The translations under genes were made by a program, and so were the position numbers. A DNA stretch of 64,000 nt from Caldithrix sp964598255 (GTDB lineage: Bacteria > Calditrichota > Calditrichia > Calditrichales > Calditrichaceae). Each line of letters starts with the position of its first letter. The first letter of the stretch is position 1. Below are positions 45,033 through 53,462 of the stretch, piece after piece. The notes beneath the pieces were generated by a model that was not told where the DNA came from, did not search any database, and saw only the letters and a program-made list of their open reading frames with translations. The DNA lies in the NCBI GenBank assembly GCA_964598255.1, contig CAZRBA010000030.1:1-64000 (forward strand), read 5' to 3'.

Positions 45033-46277
45033 ATGAAAACGTTAAATATCATTATTGCGCTTATTCTGATTTTTTCTTTGAACTCGTGCAGCCGCGACCG
45101 TTCTCCGCTTGCTCCGCAAAACCAAAAATACCAAACACTGCCGGTAACCCATTTGCAAAAACAGGTTATTCAAACGAATAATCAGTTTTCGTTTGCGTTG
45201 TTCTCTCAGACAAATAAATTGTTTAGCGATCAAAACGTATTTATTTCACCCTTCAGTGTATCCATGGTTCTGGGAATGGCCTTAAACGGCGCCAAGGGCG
45301 AAACCTATGCAGCCATACGCAACACACTCGGTTTTACGAACATCAGCGAACAATCCGTTAACCAAACCTATGGCTATTTGTACGATGCGCTGCAACAACT
45401 CGATTCCTCGGTTACCCTCGAAATCGCCAATTCCGTTTGGTGCAAGCAAGGGCTTACTTTCCTGCCGCAATTCTTGTCACTAAACAAAACATATTTTGAT
45501 GCGGAAATTCGCACATTAAATTTTGCCGACCCACAAGCCGTTCTTACAATAAATCAATGGATTGCCTCGGCAACGCACAATAAAATAAAACATGTTATCC
45601 GTTCTATTCCTCCCGATGCCATAATGTATCTGATTAATGCTCTTTATTTTCACGGTTCCTGGCAATACGAATTTCCGCCTCAAAGCACAAGACAGCGCGA
45701 TTTTTATCTTACGGACGGAACTCAAATTTCCTGCGATATGATGGCAACCAAGATCAAAATACCGATTTTTATTAACAACACTATTAAAGCGGTACAACTC
45801 CCCTACGGACAGGGTAATTTTGTTGTGACCGTTATCATGCCGAAAAATGCAAGTGAATTCAATGATTACGTGTTTCGATTCGATGGGAACCTCTGGCAAC
45901 ATATTGACGATTCACTGCGCTCGCGTCAATGTACGATTATTTTGCCGAAATTGCGCTTTAGCTTTAAAACAATTCTGAATACGCCTTTAAAAGATTTGGG
46001 GATGGGAATTGCCTTTGGCTCCGAGGCCGATTTTTCACGGATTTCCGCTAATAGCAATCTGCGTATCAGTAAAATCATTCATCAAACGTATGTGGAAATA
46101 AATGAAAAAGGAACGGAAGCGGCCGCGGTTACCGTTGGTGAAATCGGCGCCACTTCAATTCAGCCTCATAATTTGACCATTACTTTCGATCATCCGTACC
46201 TTTTTGTTATCAGTGAAAAATCGTCCGGCACATTGCTATTTATGGGAAAAATTCTGCGTCCGGTTTGGACGAATTGA
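45033..46277 (+). CDS. Serpin, lipoprotein (second of a tandem pair)
   Basis: A 414-residue serpin, clearly a paralogue of the preceding gene (NVFISPFSVSMVLGMALNGA, MYLINALYFHGSWQYEF). The lipobox is SLNSC (Cys19). The hinge EKGTEAAAVT (about 358-367) is of inhibitory type, but the reactive loop that follows, VGEIGATSIQPHN, differs completely from the first copy; P1 would fall near A/T rather than R/S. The two inhibitors would therefore target different proteases. AAGGAAGG precedes the ATG. Confidence 0.95.
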   Translation: MKTLNIIIALILIFSLNSCSRDRSPLAPQNQKYQTLPVTHLQKQVIQTNNQFSFALFSQTNKLFSDQNVFISPFSVSMVLGMALNGAKGETYAAIRNTLGFTNISEQSVNQTYGYLYDALQQLDSSVTLEIANSVWCKQGLTFLPQFLSLNKTYFDAEIRTLNFADPQAVLTINQWIASATHNKIKHVIRSIPPDAIMYLINALYFHGSWQYEFPPQSTRQRDFYLTDGTQISCDMMATKIKIPIFINNTIKAVQLPYGQGNFVVTVIMPKNASEFNDYVFRFDGNLWQHIDDSLRSRQCTIILPKLRFSFKTILNTPLKDLGMGIAFGSEADFSRISANSNLRISKIIHQTYVEINEKGTEAAAVTVGEIGATSIQPHNLTITFDHPYLFVISEKSSGTLLFMGKILRPVWTN

Positions 46278-46374
46278 TTTATAACGATCATGGGAACAGA
46301 TTTGCAAAGAAATGGGATTTTTCTACTGGGGACAATTGTTTTTTTACACCGTTCTTTGTAAACTCATACGAAAA

Positions 46375-46389
46375 TGGCACGTTAGGGGC
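46375..46389 (+). promoter_or_regulatory. Possible weak sigma-54 promoter before the sensor kinase gene
   Basis: TGGCAC, five bases, GGGC: the GG and GC dinucleotides have sigma-54 spacing, but TT at -12 is replaced by GG. It lies 46 bases before the ATG at 46436. It could allow autoregulation by the NtrC-type regulator encoded downstream. Confidence 0.3.
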
Positions 46390-46435
46390 CACGCTCCTGT
46401 TGGCTGCTAATTGAAAAATTACCGATTGAAAAACG

Positions 46436-47815
46436 ATGTTTAATTCCCTTCGCCTCCGAACCATTGTGATTTTTGTTTTGATTAACATTTTGTTGATCGT
46501 TTTGCTCGCTCGCTTTAGCTACCTGTTTGTGCGTAATCTTTATCTGGAACAATTTCGCGAACAGGTAAGCATTGCGTTGCGTGTGGCTGAGGCACGCATT
46601 GATCGGCCTTTTTTGCGTTTTCTTTCTCCGGACGAACCTTCTTTGGCCCGAACGTATGTGGCAAATACATTAGCACAACTCGATACGCTCCTGCAGGTTA
46701 AAAACATTTTTATTTTTAATCGCAAAGGGCAAGTGTTAAGTGCCTTGCACACGCACGATGCACAAACGGCTCTGTTAATCAACAAGCAAACGATAAACGA
46801 TTTGCAACCCGGACAACACCTGATTAGTGAACCGTTTAAAGCAGACGACGGTCAGTGGTATTTATGGGCTTTTAACCGGCTTTCTGCCGATTTATTTATC
46901 GGGCTACGCGAAAACGCACAACGCTTGGCGCAAATCAACCGATTATCCGGCCAATTTTTACTGTTCGGTTTGCTGGGTATGGTACTTACTTTTTTGGCCG
47001 CCCTGTTTATTGCTCGTTCGGTCCATGCACCGTTACGCAAAATTATCCGTTTTAGCAACCGAATAGGCCGCGGGGATTTTACGGCCCCAACGCCCGATTT
47101 TAAAATCAAAGAGATGAAGCAATTAGCCAGTGCTCTCTCCCAAATGCGCGACGCTCTGGCTCAACGCGATCGGGAAAAAGAACAAATGCTGGCCCAAATC
47201 GCCCACGAATTGCGGAATCCCTTGGGAGGCATCGAATTGTTGGCCGATTTGATTCGCGACGACTTACCGGCGAACCACGACGACATTCAGTATTTAAATC
47301 GGATTTCAGACGAAGTAGGGCACTTGAAAAAACAAATCAATCAATTTTTACATTATAGCCGACCACGCCCTTCGCAAAGAACAATGGTTCGTTTGGCCAA
47401 ATTGATAAACGAATTACGGGAATACTATGCTCCGGTGTTAAGAGAAAAACAAGCGGAGTTGCGCACAGAATTCCGCCAACCTTTCATTTTATTCGATCGG
47501 GAACATCTCAGACAGATTTTAAACAATTTGATTTCGAATAGTTTGCAAGCCTTAAACGGCAAAGAGGGAATCATCACCATTCGTTCCCACAACGATACGC
47601 TGGAAGTGGAAGACAACGGCCCGGGCATTGCCAAAAGCGAAAGAGAAAAAATTTTCCGCCCCTTTTTTACCTCCAAAACCGATGGCATCGGGCTGGGGCT
47701 TACCATTTGCAAGAAATTGTGCACTCTAAACGGTGCATCCGTTACGGTATCGGAGGGCGCCAAGGGCGGGGCCTTGTTCATAATAAAACTAAATTCGAAA
47801 GACGGCGAAGCATGA
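46436..47815 (+). CDS. Membrane sensor histidine kinase (HAMP-HisKA-HATPase)
   Basis: A 459-residue kinase. Transmembrane segments at about 11-32 and 174-196 enclose a periplasmic sensor domain of about 140 residues without a recognised ligand motif. HAMP follows (to about 250), then HisKA with the phospho-acceptor H257 in AQIAHELRNPLGG, and an ATPase domain with NNLISNSLQAL (N-box), EDNGPGIA (G1) and GIGLGLTICKKL (G2). The stop overlaps the start of the NtrC-type regulator (ATGA), so they form a cognate pair. Confidence 0.95.
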   Translation: MFNSLRLRTIVIFVLINILLIVLLARFSYLFVRNLYLEQFREQVSIALRVAEARIDRPFLRFLSPDEPSLARTYVANTLAQLDTLLQVKNIFIFNRKGQVLSALHTHDAQTALLINKQTINDLQPGQHLISEPFKADDGQWYLWAFNRLSADLFIGLRENAQRLAQINRLSGQFLLFGLLGMVLTFLAALFIARSVHAPLRKIIRFSNRIGRGDFTAPTPDFKIKEMKQLASALSQMRDALAQRDREKEQMLAQIAHELRNPLGGIELLADLIRDDLPANHDDIQYLNRISDEVGHLKKQINQFLHYSRPRPSQRTMVRLAKLINELREYYAPVLREKQAELRTEFRQPFILFDREHLRQILNNLISNSLQALNGKEGIITIRSHNDTLEVEDNGPGIAKSEREKIFRPFFTSKTDGIGLGLTICKKLCTLNGASVTVSEGAKGGALFIIKLNSKDGEA

Positions 47816-49188
47816 AAAAGGCAAGCTTAACCGTAGTTATTAGTGAAGACAACGAGACCATGCGTTTGGGCCTTAGAGAACATTTGAAACGGGCGCACTA
47901 TCTTGTGTTCGATTTCGCAGACGGAAAAGCGGCTTTGCAATTTTTAACCGATCATCGGGCCGATATTCTTATTACGGATTTGCGCATGCAGCCTATTGAC
48001 GGTTTGCAGGTTTTACAACAGGCCAAAAAAATTCAACCCGATCTCGAAGTACTGTTGATTTCCGCTTACGGAACCATAGACGAAGCCGTGCGAGCCATGC
48101 GCTACGGTGCCGTTGATTTTTTAACCAAACCGTTTTCCAAAGAAGAATTCTTGCTTCGCGTGAACAATGTAGCCCGAAATATTTTTCGCAAAAAGCAAAT
48201 TGAAAATTTACAGGCCGAAAACGCCTATTTACATCAGGAAGTTTCCGGACAGTTCGGCCGAATCGTCGGACAATCACCGGCCATGCGGCAAATTTTTCGT
48301 TTGATTGAAACCATAGCCGCCGAAAACACGCCTGTACTTATTCAAGGCGAAAGCGGTACGGGCAAAGAACTCATCGCCCGTGCCATCCATCAACAAAGTC
48401 CGCGTAAAAATCGGCCCTTTATTAAAGTAAACTGCGGCGCCTTAAACGACAACCTTTTGGAAAGCGAACTTTTCGGTCACGAAAAAGGTTCGTTTACCGG
48501 CGCTATTCGTCAACGCAAAGGCCGTTTCGAATTGGCCGACGGCGGCACCCTTTTTCTGGACGAAATCGGTGATGTTTCGCCCGCTCTTCAGGTAAAACTA
48601 TTACGCGTGCTGCAGGAAAAGGAATTCGAACGCGTGGGCGGCGAAACCACATTACACGTAAATGTGCGCATTATTGCGGCCACCAACCGGAACCTGGAAG
48701 AACAAATTGCCCGCGGACATTTTCGCGAAGATCTTTACTACCGCCTAAATGTTATTCCCGTAAACATCCCGCCTTTGCGTCAGCGAAAGGAAGATATTCC
48801 GCTTCTGGTCGAATATTTTTTACGAGAACTCAATAAACGGCGACATATCGTTAAACGATTCGAGCCACAGGCAAACGAAATTTTAAAGGCCTACAATTGG
48901 CCCGGGAATATTCGTGAACTACAAAATGTTTTGGAACGCCTGCACATTATTTGCCCCGAAAAAACCATTCCGGCAAGTTTGGTTGCATCGCACTTGAACG
49001 GTATTGGTTCCGCGGTTACGGATTATCAGGGCTTGGCTCTAAACGACGCCCTGTATCATTTCGAAAAAAATTTAATCATCGAAGCGCTAAAAAAAGCCAA
49101 CGGTGTAAAACATCGGGCCGCCAAACTTTTGGGTATCGGCACCAGTGCTCTTTATTACAAGTTGGAAAAATTCGGTTTGAAATCATGA
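47812..49188 (+). CDS. NtrC-family sigma-54-dependent response regulator
   Basis: A 458-residue enhancer-binding protein. The receiver (residues 1-120) has the acceptor D56 in ITDLRMQPIDG. The AAA+ domain has Walker A GESGTGKE and Walker B GTLFLDEIGD. The sigma-54 contact loop reads GSFTGA rather than the common GAFTGA. A Fis-type helix-turn-helix ends the protein (HRAAKLLGIGTSALYYKLEK). The ATG at 47812 overlaps the kinase stop; frames reaching further upstream run into the kinase gene. Likely target: the sigma-54 promoter at 41872 in front of this same cluster. Confidence 0.95.
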   Translation: MKKASLTVVISEDNETMRLGLREHLKRAHYLVFDFADGKAALQFLTDHRADILITDLRMQPIDGLQVLQQAKKIQPDLEVLLISAYGTIDEAVRAMRYGAVDFLTKPFSKEEFLLRVNNVARNIFRKKQIENLQAENAYLHQEVSGQFGRIVGQSPAMRQIFRLIETIAAENTPVLIQGESGTGKELIARAIHQQSPRKNRPFIKVNCGALNDNLLESELFGHEKGSFTGAIRQRKGRFELADGGTLFLDEIGDVSPALQVKLLRVLQEKEFERVGGETTLHVNVRIIAATNRNLEEQIARGHFREDLYYRLNVIPVNIPPLRQRKEDIPLLVEYFLRELNKRRHIVKRFEPQANEILKAYNWPGNIRELQNVLERLHIICPEKTIPASLVASHLNGIGSAVTDYQGLALNDALYHFEKNLIIEALKKANGVKHRAAKLLGIGTSALYYKLEKFGLKS

Positions 49189-50102
49189 AACGCACTATCT
49201 TATTTGGCATGGTCTCTTTGGGCTTGCTTTTGGCGCAACAACCGCTAAAACATGCAGAACAACAACGCCGCTTATTGTTGCGCGAATATTTTAATCTGTC
49301 CTTAGAAATCGGTATTTTGCAAAAACAACTTTTACCGTTGCAAACAGCCATCGACTCCTTGCAAAAAGTTCGCGCAAAGCGATCGAAAATACATGCGGTG
49401 CAAAAAAAGGCCCTTTCGCTTTCCAGACATATTGTAACCTTGCAAAGCAAATCCGATTCTTTGAATCACCGCATTAAAACGCTTAATGCGTTGCTGTTTA
49501 AAAGGTACTCCGAACAAATCGATTTGTTAAGGCAAAAACTATCGACTGTTCGTTCCGGAAAAACGAAAAATGCGCTGGCGAAAAAATTAAATCACTTGTA
49601 CGAACAGCGTTTACACGTTTCTCCCGAATTAAAAAATTTACCGTTCGATCTGCGAAAACTAACCAAAATCAATCCGAATGAAATCAACGACAGTTTGCAA
49701 AAAGCGATTCTTAACGACTATTTGCAGCGCGCGTTGCAGGCCATTAACACACAAGATCGCTATTTGCAACTTAAAAGCGATGCGCTTTACCGAATGCAAC
49801 GATTGAGAGAAAAAACCCGTACGTTTATGAGCGAAGTAAACGGCCCTCCCATGAATGCGCCCATGGCTGTCAAGGAGGGGGTAAATAACAAACCGATGGT
49901 CCAAAATGTTGGCCGCGGCGAAATTGCCTCGAGTAATCGTTTACCGCTTGCCCTCGATTTGGCTCGAATCGACCGTCTTATTCAACAAGCTTTGACAACA
50001 AATTCCCGCGTTTCAACCGATTCGGTTTTAAAAGCCATAAAGCAAACACGAAAAATTCTCGATCAATATCGTCGCATTATTCAGGCAAAATTAAAAAAGT
50101 AA
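49185..50102 (+). CDS. Secreted coiled-coil protein, family unknown
   Basis: A 305-residue protein with a signal peptide (LFGMVSLGLLLAQ, cut near residue 18) and long helices rich in Leu, Lys, Gln and Ser (EQIDLLRQKLSTVRSGKTKN), giving coiled-coil patterns over about 20-240. The last 80 residues hold a proline-rich linker and another helix. No domain is recognised. The ATG overlaps the regulator stop by four bases, so it belongs to the same transcript. Confidence 0.7.
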   Translation: MKRTILFGMVSLGLLLAQQPLKHAEQQRRLLLREYFNLSLEIGILQKQLLPLQTAIDSLQKVRAKRSKIHAVQKKALSLSRHIVTLQSKSDSLNHRIKTLNALLFKRYSEQIDLLRQKLSTVRSGKTKNALAKKLNHLYEQRLHVSPELKNLPFDLRKLTKINPNEINDSLQKAILNDYLQRALQAINTQDRYLQLKSDALYRMQRLREKTRTFMSEVNGPPMNAPMAVKEGVNNKPMVQNVGRGEIASSNRLPLALDLARIDRLIQQALTTNSRVSTDSVLKAIKQTRKILDQYRRIIQAKLKK

Positions 50103-50108
50103 TCGCAG

Positions 50109-51140
50109 ATGTGCGTATCCAGAAATGTTTTGTCAACCAACAATCGTCTTTTGCAAATTTTCTTTATTCTGCTTACCGTAACCACGGTTCAGGCGCAATT
50201 TTTTTCCGCCATGCAACTTCAAAGCGGCTTTTCCCGTTTCGAACATAATCGCCTGTATTTACTTAACCGTGCTGGGATTCGTTTCGGACAAAAAATGAAT
50301 TGTGCCCAAACGGATTTTTACTGGAATGTCAAGTATCAACCCGAAATTTTCGATTTGAATTCTGCTTTTTTCAGTCAATACATTAACGGTCGCTTTTCCT
50401 TGCGGCACCGCTATAATCGCCTAAGCCTTTTGTTGCATTTTCGCAGCCGATACCAAAATTTAAAATTCCGAGCCGCCCGATATGCCTGGCAAAGCAGCGA
50501 TATGACCTTTCAGCTCGTTTACGATTCCGATTTCCCTTCTCTTTTTTGGACTGCCGATGCCTGCCTGTGGTACCGGAATACAAAAGATTTTGATCGTCAA
50601 AAACTCAATGCGGTCATCTATCAGGCAGGACCTTCGTGGAAATTCAAATCCGTACTGTTCCAATTTCGGTTGTATCACGAACACTATGAATTAATACCGA
50701 TAATTGGCGATACGTTGGAGAAGAAACATGGCAACCGTTCCGGATTTTCTTTGCATATCGAACGAGCAAAAAACTACCTTTTTTCCGTAGATTATCGATT
50801 GCTTTTTCACGCGCATCAACATGCCGGCCGATTGGTTACGGATTATGCACTCAATGTTTTAATGGCATTCTGGCTTTCACCTTCGTGGACGGTTTTATTT
50901 TACGGAGAATACAGAAAACTGGGCTCCGTTAAAAACGAATTTGAACCTGCCTTGCGCTACACGCCCGTAAATTCGACCGATCGCATGTATTTAAAATTGG
51001 GTAAAGATATCAATAAAATAACAGAATTCTATTTGAAATTCGGTAAGGAACAGGAGCAATTAATGCAAAAGAAGGGAACCTGGGAGTTTTGGCAATTCCT
51101 GATCGGCTTTACCCTAAAAAAGGAATTTAAGCAGCGTTAA
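50109..51140 (+). CDS. Probable outer-membrane beta-barrel protein, family unknown
   Basis: A 343-residue exported protein with a signal peptide ending near VQAQFF (about residue 30) and many short aromatic strands (TFQLVYDSDFPSLFW, YLFSVDYRLLFHAHQ). The end, WQFLIGFTLKKEF, resembles a closing barrel strand. It starts six bases after the coiled-coil gene and is the last gene of the cluster. Function unknown; the pairing with a helical secreted protein may mean an envelope-spanning assembly. Confidence 0.65.
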   Translation: MCVSRNVLSTNNRLLQIFFILLTVTTVQAQFFSAMQLQSGFSRFEHNRLYLLNRAGIRFGQKMNCAQTDFYWNVKYQPEIFDLNSAFFSQYINGRFSLRHRYNRLSLLLHFRSRYQNLKFRAARYAWQSSDMTFQLVYDSDFPSLFWTADACLWYRNTKDFDRQKLNAVIYQAGPSWKFKSVLFQFRLYHEHYELIPIIGDTLEKKHGNRSGFSLHIERAKNYLFSVDYRLLFHAHQHAGRLVTDYALNVLMAFWLSPSWTVLFYGEYRKLGSVKNEFEPALRYTPVNSTDRMYLKLGKDINKITEFYLKFGKEQEQLMQKKGTWEFWQFLIGFTLKKEFKQR

Positions 51141-51170
51141 TTTTAATTGACCCATTTAATTGCAAGCGCT

Positions 51171-51743
51171 TTAGCTCTTTCGCCAAATTTTTAACAAAAG
51201 CCAAGCGGTAACTGCGGCCAAAAGACCGACAATAAAATGGATGCCAATTAAAAGCAACAACAAATATTGATTCGACAAATTTTGCCCGTCATAAAACAAG
51301 CGAGTAAACCACTCCTTAAAATGCACAAAACGGACTGTTTGACAAAGATTGCCGTTTACTAAAAACGGATGAAATAAGTCGTACAACTGAAACAGTACGC
51401 CAATCGCAACTACGGCCCGAAAGCCAAAATCCAAAATTAAAAAAACAAGCTCGGCCAGCATGGCTTCGAGCAAAATCGCCATAAAAGCACCGTGCAAAAT
51501 CATTCCCGAAGCAAACCATTTCATCACGGCGGCAATAACGGCCATGCCCAATATGCCTCCGGTATCGGACACAAAATTTTTGGCCAGAATTATAAATACG
51601 GTTATTACGAATGGCATGACAAATGCGAATAAAGAGGGTTGCCAACTTTTAAGTTGCTTACCTAAAAACACTTCGAAAAGGCCCCATAGCACACCTAAAA
51701 GCAACAGGCGCCCTATGTTCAAATCGCGTAAAACTAACTTCAT
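51171..51743 (-). CDS. Integral membrane protein, family unknown
   Basis: A 190-residue protein with about six hydrophobic helices (IGRLLLLGVLWGLFEVFLG, LLLLLIGIHFIVGLLAAVTA) and few polar loops. I recognise no family; the fold might resemble small substrate-binding membrane components, but no motif proves this. It lies downstream of the nitrate operon on the same strand, separated from it by a strong terminator at 51765-51794, so it would be reached only by read-through or its own promoter. Confidence 0.7.
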   Translation of the reverse strand: MKLVLRDLNIGRLLLLGVLWGLFEVFLGKQLKSWQPSLFAFVMPFVITVFIILAKNFVSDTGGILGMAVIAAVMKWFASGMILHGAFMAILLEAMLAELVFLILDFGFRAVVAIGVLFQLYDLFHPFLVNGNLCQTVRFVHFKEWFTRLFYDGQNLSNQYLLLLLIGIHFIVGLLAAVTAWLLLKIWRKS

Positions 51744-51760
51744 CTTTTGGCATTCTAATT

Positions 51761-51794
51761 AAAAGATAATGGCGGATTAACACCCGCCATTATC
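51761..51794 (-). terminator. Terminator at the end of the nitrate respiration operon
   Basis: GATAATGGCGG (51765-51775) and CCGCCATTATC (51784-51794) form a perfect 11-bp stem with an eight-base loop. On the minus strand it is followed by TTTTAATTAG. It lies 13 bp beyond the octaheme cytochrome stop. Confidence 0.88.
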
Positions 51795-51807
51795 CGACAA
51801 GCGAAAA

Positions 51808-53424
51808 TTATTTATTGTTAAAGAAATTTTTTCCGGGAAGTACCATATCAATTACTTGTTCTTTCATAGCCTTAAAGTCAATTTCGTTACGTTTTTTGTA
51901 AAAGTTCCAAACCGAATCGACCTGAGGCGTATTGGCATATTTCAACCCGAGATAATATTCTTTGTTTTTGTAGCGTTTAAGCCATAATTCCCACTGCTCG
52001 TCCGAGAGCAAACCACGTTTGTAAGCCGTTTCTACGTTTTTGTAAACGCGATCCCAGTAATCGGGAAATGTATTATAAACAAAGGGCGTGGTATTGGTTT
52101 TGGCGGCAATCCCCCAGGCGGTACCCGGTACATCATACAAAGAAAAAGTAATAAATTTAGTGGGATCATTAGATTTGGCGATTTTTTTAGCTTCGGAATC
52201 ACCATGTTCGGCCGCCCATTTAATCAATTCGGTTAAGTCTTCCTGAATTTCCCAAATGCCGTGCCATTGGGTATAATCGGCACCCATCATTTCGGCACCC
52301 ATTCTAAAACGGCGTCCTTCGTGATGCCAGCCATAGTACATTTCATGTTCCGGCAATTCGTCCCATCCGTTCAGCACCGGATTAGAATAATATTTACCAT
52401 CCCGTTTCAAACGATGGATAAGGCCTTCATGGGTTAATTTTTTGGTCCAATAAACAAACTGACGGCGTATTTCATCGTACTGCAAATTTACCAAATCGGC
52501 TGTTAAGAAATACATTTTGTAAAAATCGGGCGCATGACAACTGGCACAAATTTCTTCCATGCGTTCACGTTTTTTCTTCCAGTCGCCTAAGTGCTCTTTG
52601 TCCCAAACAGTGCGGAAACTCCACGGAGCCTGCGATTCGGTAGCTAAGCGTGCGCTTACGTTATGGGTCATGGGCTGGGTTTCATTTCCATCCATGTGAC
52701 AGGTGGTACACACCGGTACTTCAATCGGAATTTTCTGGTGATCGGTTGTGGAATAATTCATATTCCAATGTTTACTTTTGGCCTTAAAAATATTGCCATG
52801 TTTCGATTCATTGTACAATTCGATTTGCGGGTGATCCGGTCCCATGTGGCATTCGCCGCAGGTTTCGGGCTGGCGAGCTACCGCCTTGCTGAATGAATGC
52901 TTGGCATGGCACACATCACATTCGCCAACACTGCCGTCGGGCCAAATATTGCCCACCTGATGGCATTGTTCACAACCATGCCGAGTGGCCATGGGAAATT
53001 CGAATACGGCGCGGTCACCGTTTTTTAGCAGCCAGAATTGATGCGCATGTTTACTGTTTGCAAATTCTTTAACCTGTTGTTCGTGGCATTTTCCGCAGTC
53101 TTTTGGTGTCGGATGCCGTCCGATCAGGATATCGCTACCCGTGCAGGTAAATGCATCGAAATCCCCTTTTTTGGCTTCATGACATTCGTAGCAGCCAATG
53201 CCCATTACCGCATGTTTGCTCTCTTTCCAGGCATCAATTTGCTTAACGGCAATCCCTTTCTTTTCATGGCAACTGATACATTGTGCCGTGGTTTTGTCAA
53301 TCTCGATCTCCGGTTTGGTCTGGTGAGATTTTTTCATTTCCATACCGGCAACAATAATCAAAATAACCACCAACAACGTGCTAAAGATGCCAATAAGCCA
53401 TTGTTGTCCTTTTACGGTATCCAT
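51808..53424 (-). CDS. Octaheme c-type cytochrome, hydroxylamine-oxidoreductase-like (putative nitrite reductase)
   Basis: A 538-residue protein with an N-terminal signal anchor (about 9-27) and eight CxxCH haem motifs, at about residues 49, 78, 110, 151, 169, 189, 239 and 293. A haem-free helical C-terminal part follows (298-538), the layout of the HAO family. MTHNVSARL (about 252-260) and DYTQWHGIWEIQ also look like family blocks. No CxxCK is present, so it is neither NrfA nor the Lys-ligated octaheme tetrathionate reductase. In a nitrate operon, reduction of nitrite to ammonium (or hydroxylamine) is the likely role, as for HAO-like proteins of some nitrate-ammonifying Campylobacterota. Whether the cross-linking tyrosine of oxidative HAO is present needs an alignment. 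Confidence 0.88.
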   Translation of the reverse strand: MDTVKGQQWLIGIFSTLLVVILIIVAGMEMKKSHQTKPEIEIDKTTAQCISCHEKKGIAVKQIDAWKESKHAVMGIGCYECHEAKKGDFDAFTCTGSDILIGRHPTPKDCGKCHEQQVKEFANSKHAHQFWLLKNGDRAVFEFPMATRHGCEQCHQVGNIWPDGSVGECDVCHAKHSFSKAVARQPETCGECHMGPDHPQIELYNESKHGNIFKAKSKHWNMNYSTTDHQKIPIEVPVCTTCHMDGNETQPMTHNVSARLATESQAPWSFRTVWDKEHLGDWKKKRERMEEICASCHAPDFYKMYFLTADLVNLQYDEIRRQFVYWTKKLTHEGLIHRLKRDGKYYSNPVLNGWDELPEHEMYYGWHHEGRRFRMGAEMMGADYTQWHGIWEIQEDLTELIKWAAEHGDSEAKKIAKSNDPTKFITFSLYDVPGTAWGIAAKTNTTPFVYNTFPDYWDRVYKNVETAYKRGLLSDEQWELWLKRYKNKEYYLGLKYANTPQVDSVWNFYKKRNEIDFKAMKEQVIDMVLPGKNFFNNK

Positions 53425-53462
53425 ATATTTTCCTCCGTTTAAAAATTAGACTCTGATATTTG

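Noticed and set aside
51808..53424. NrfA or octaheme tetrathionate reductase as identity of the multihaem protein
   Set aside because: NrfA has five haems with one CxxCK; tetrathionate reductase uses a Lys-ligated haem. Here there are eight CxxCH and no CxxCK.
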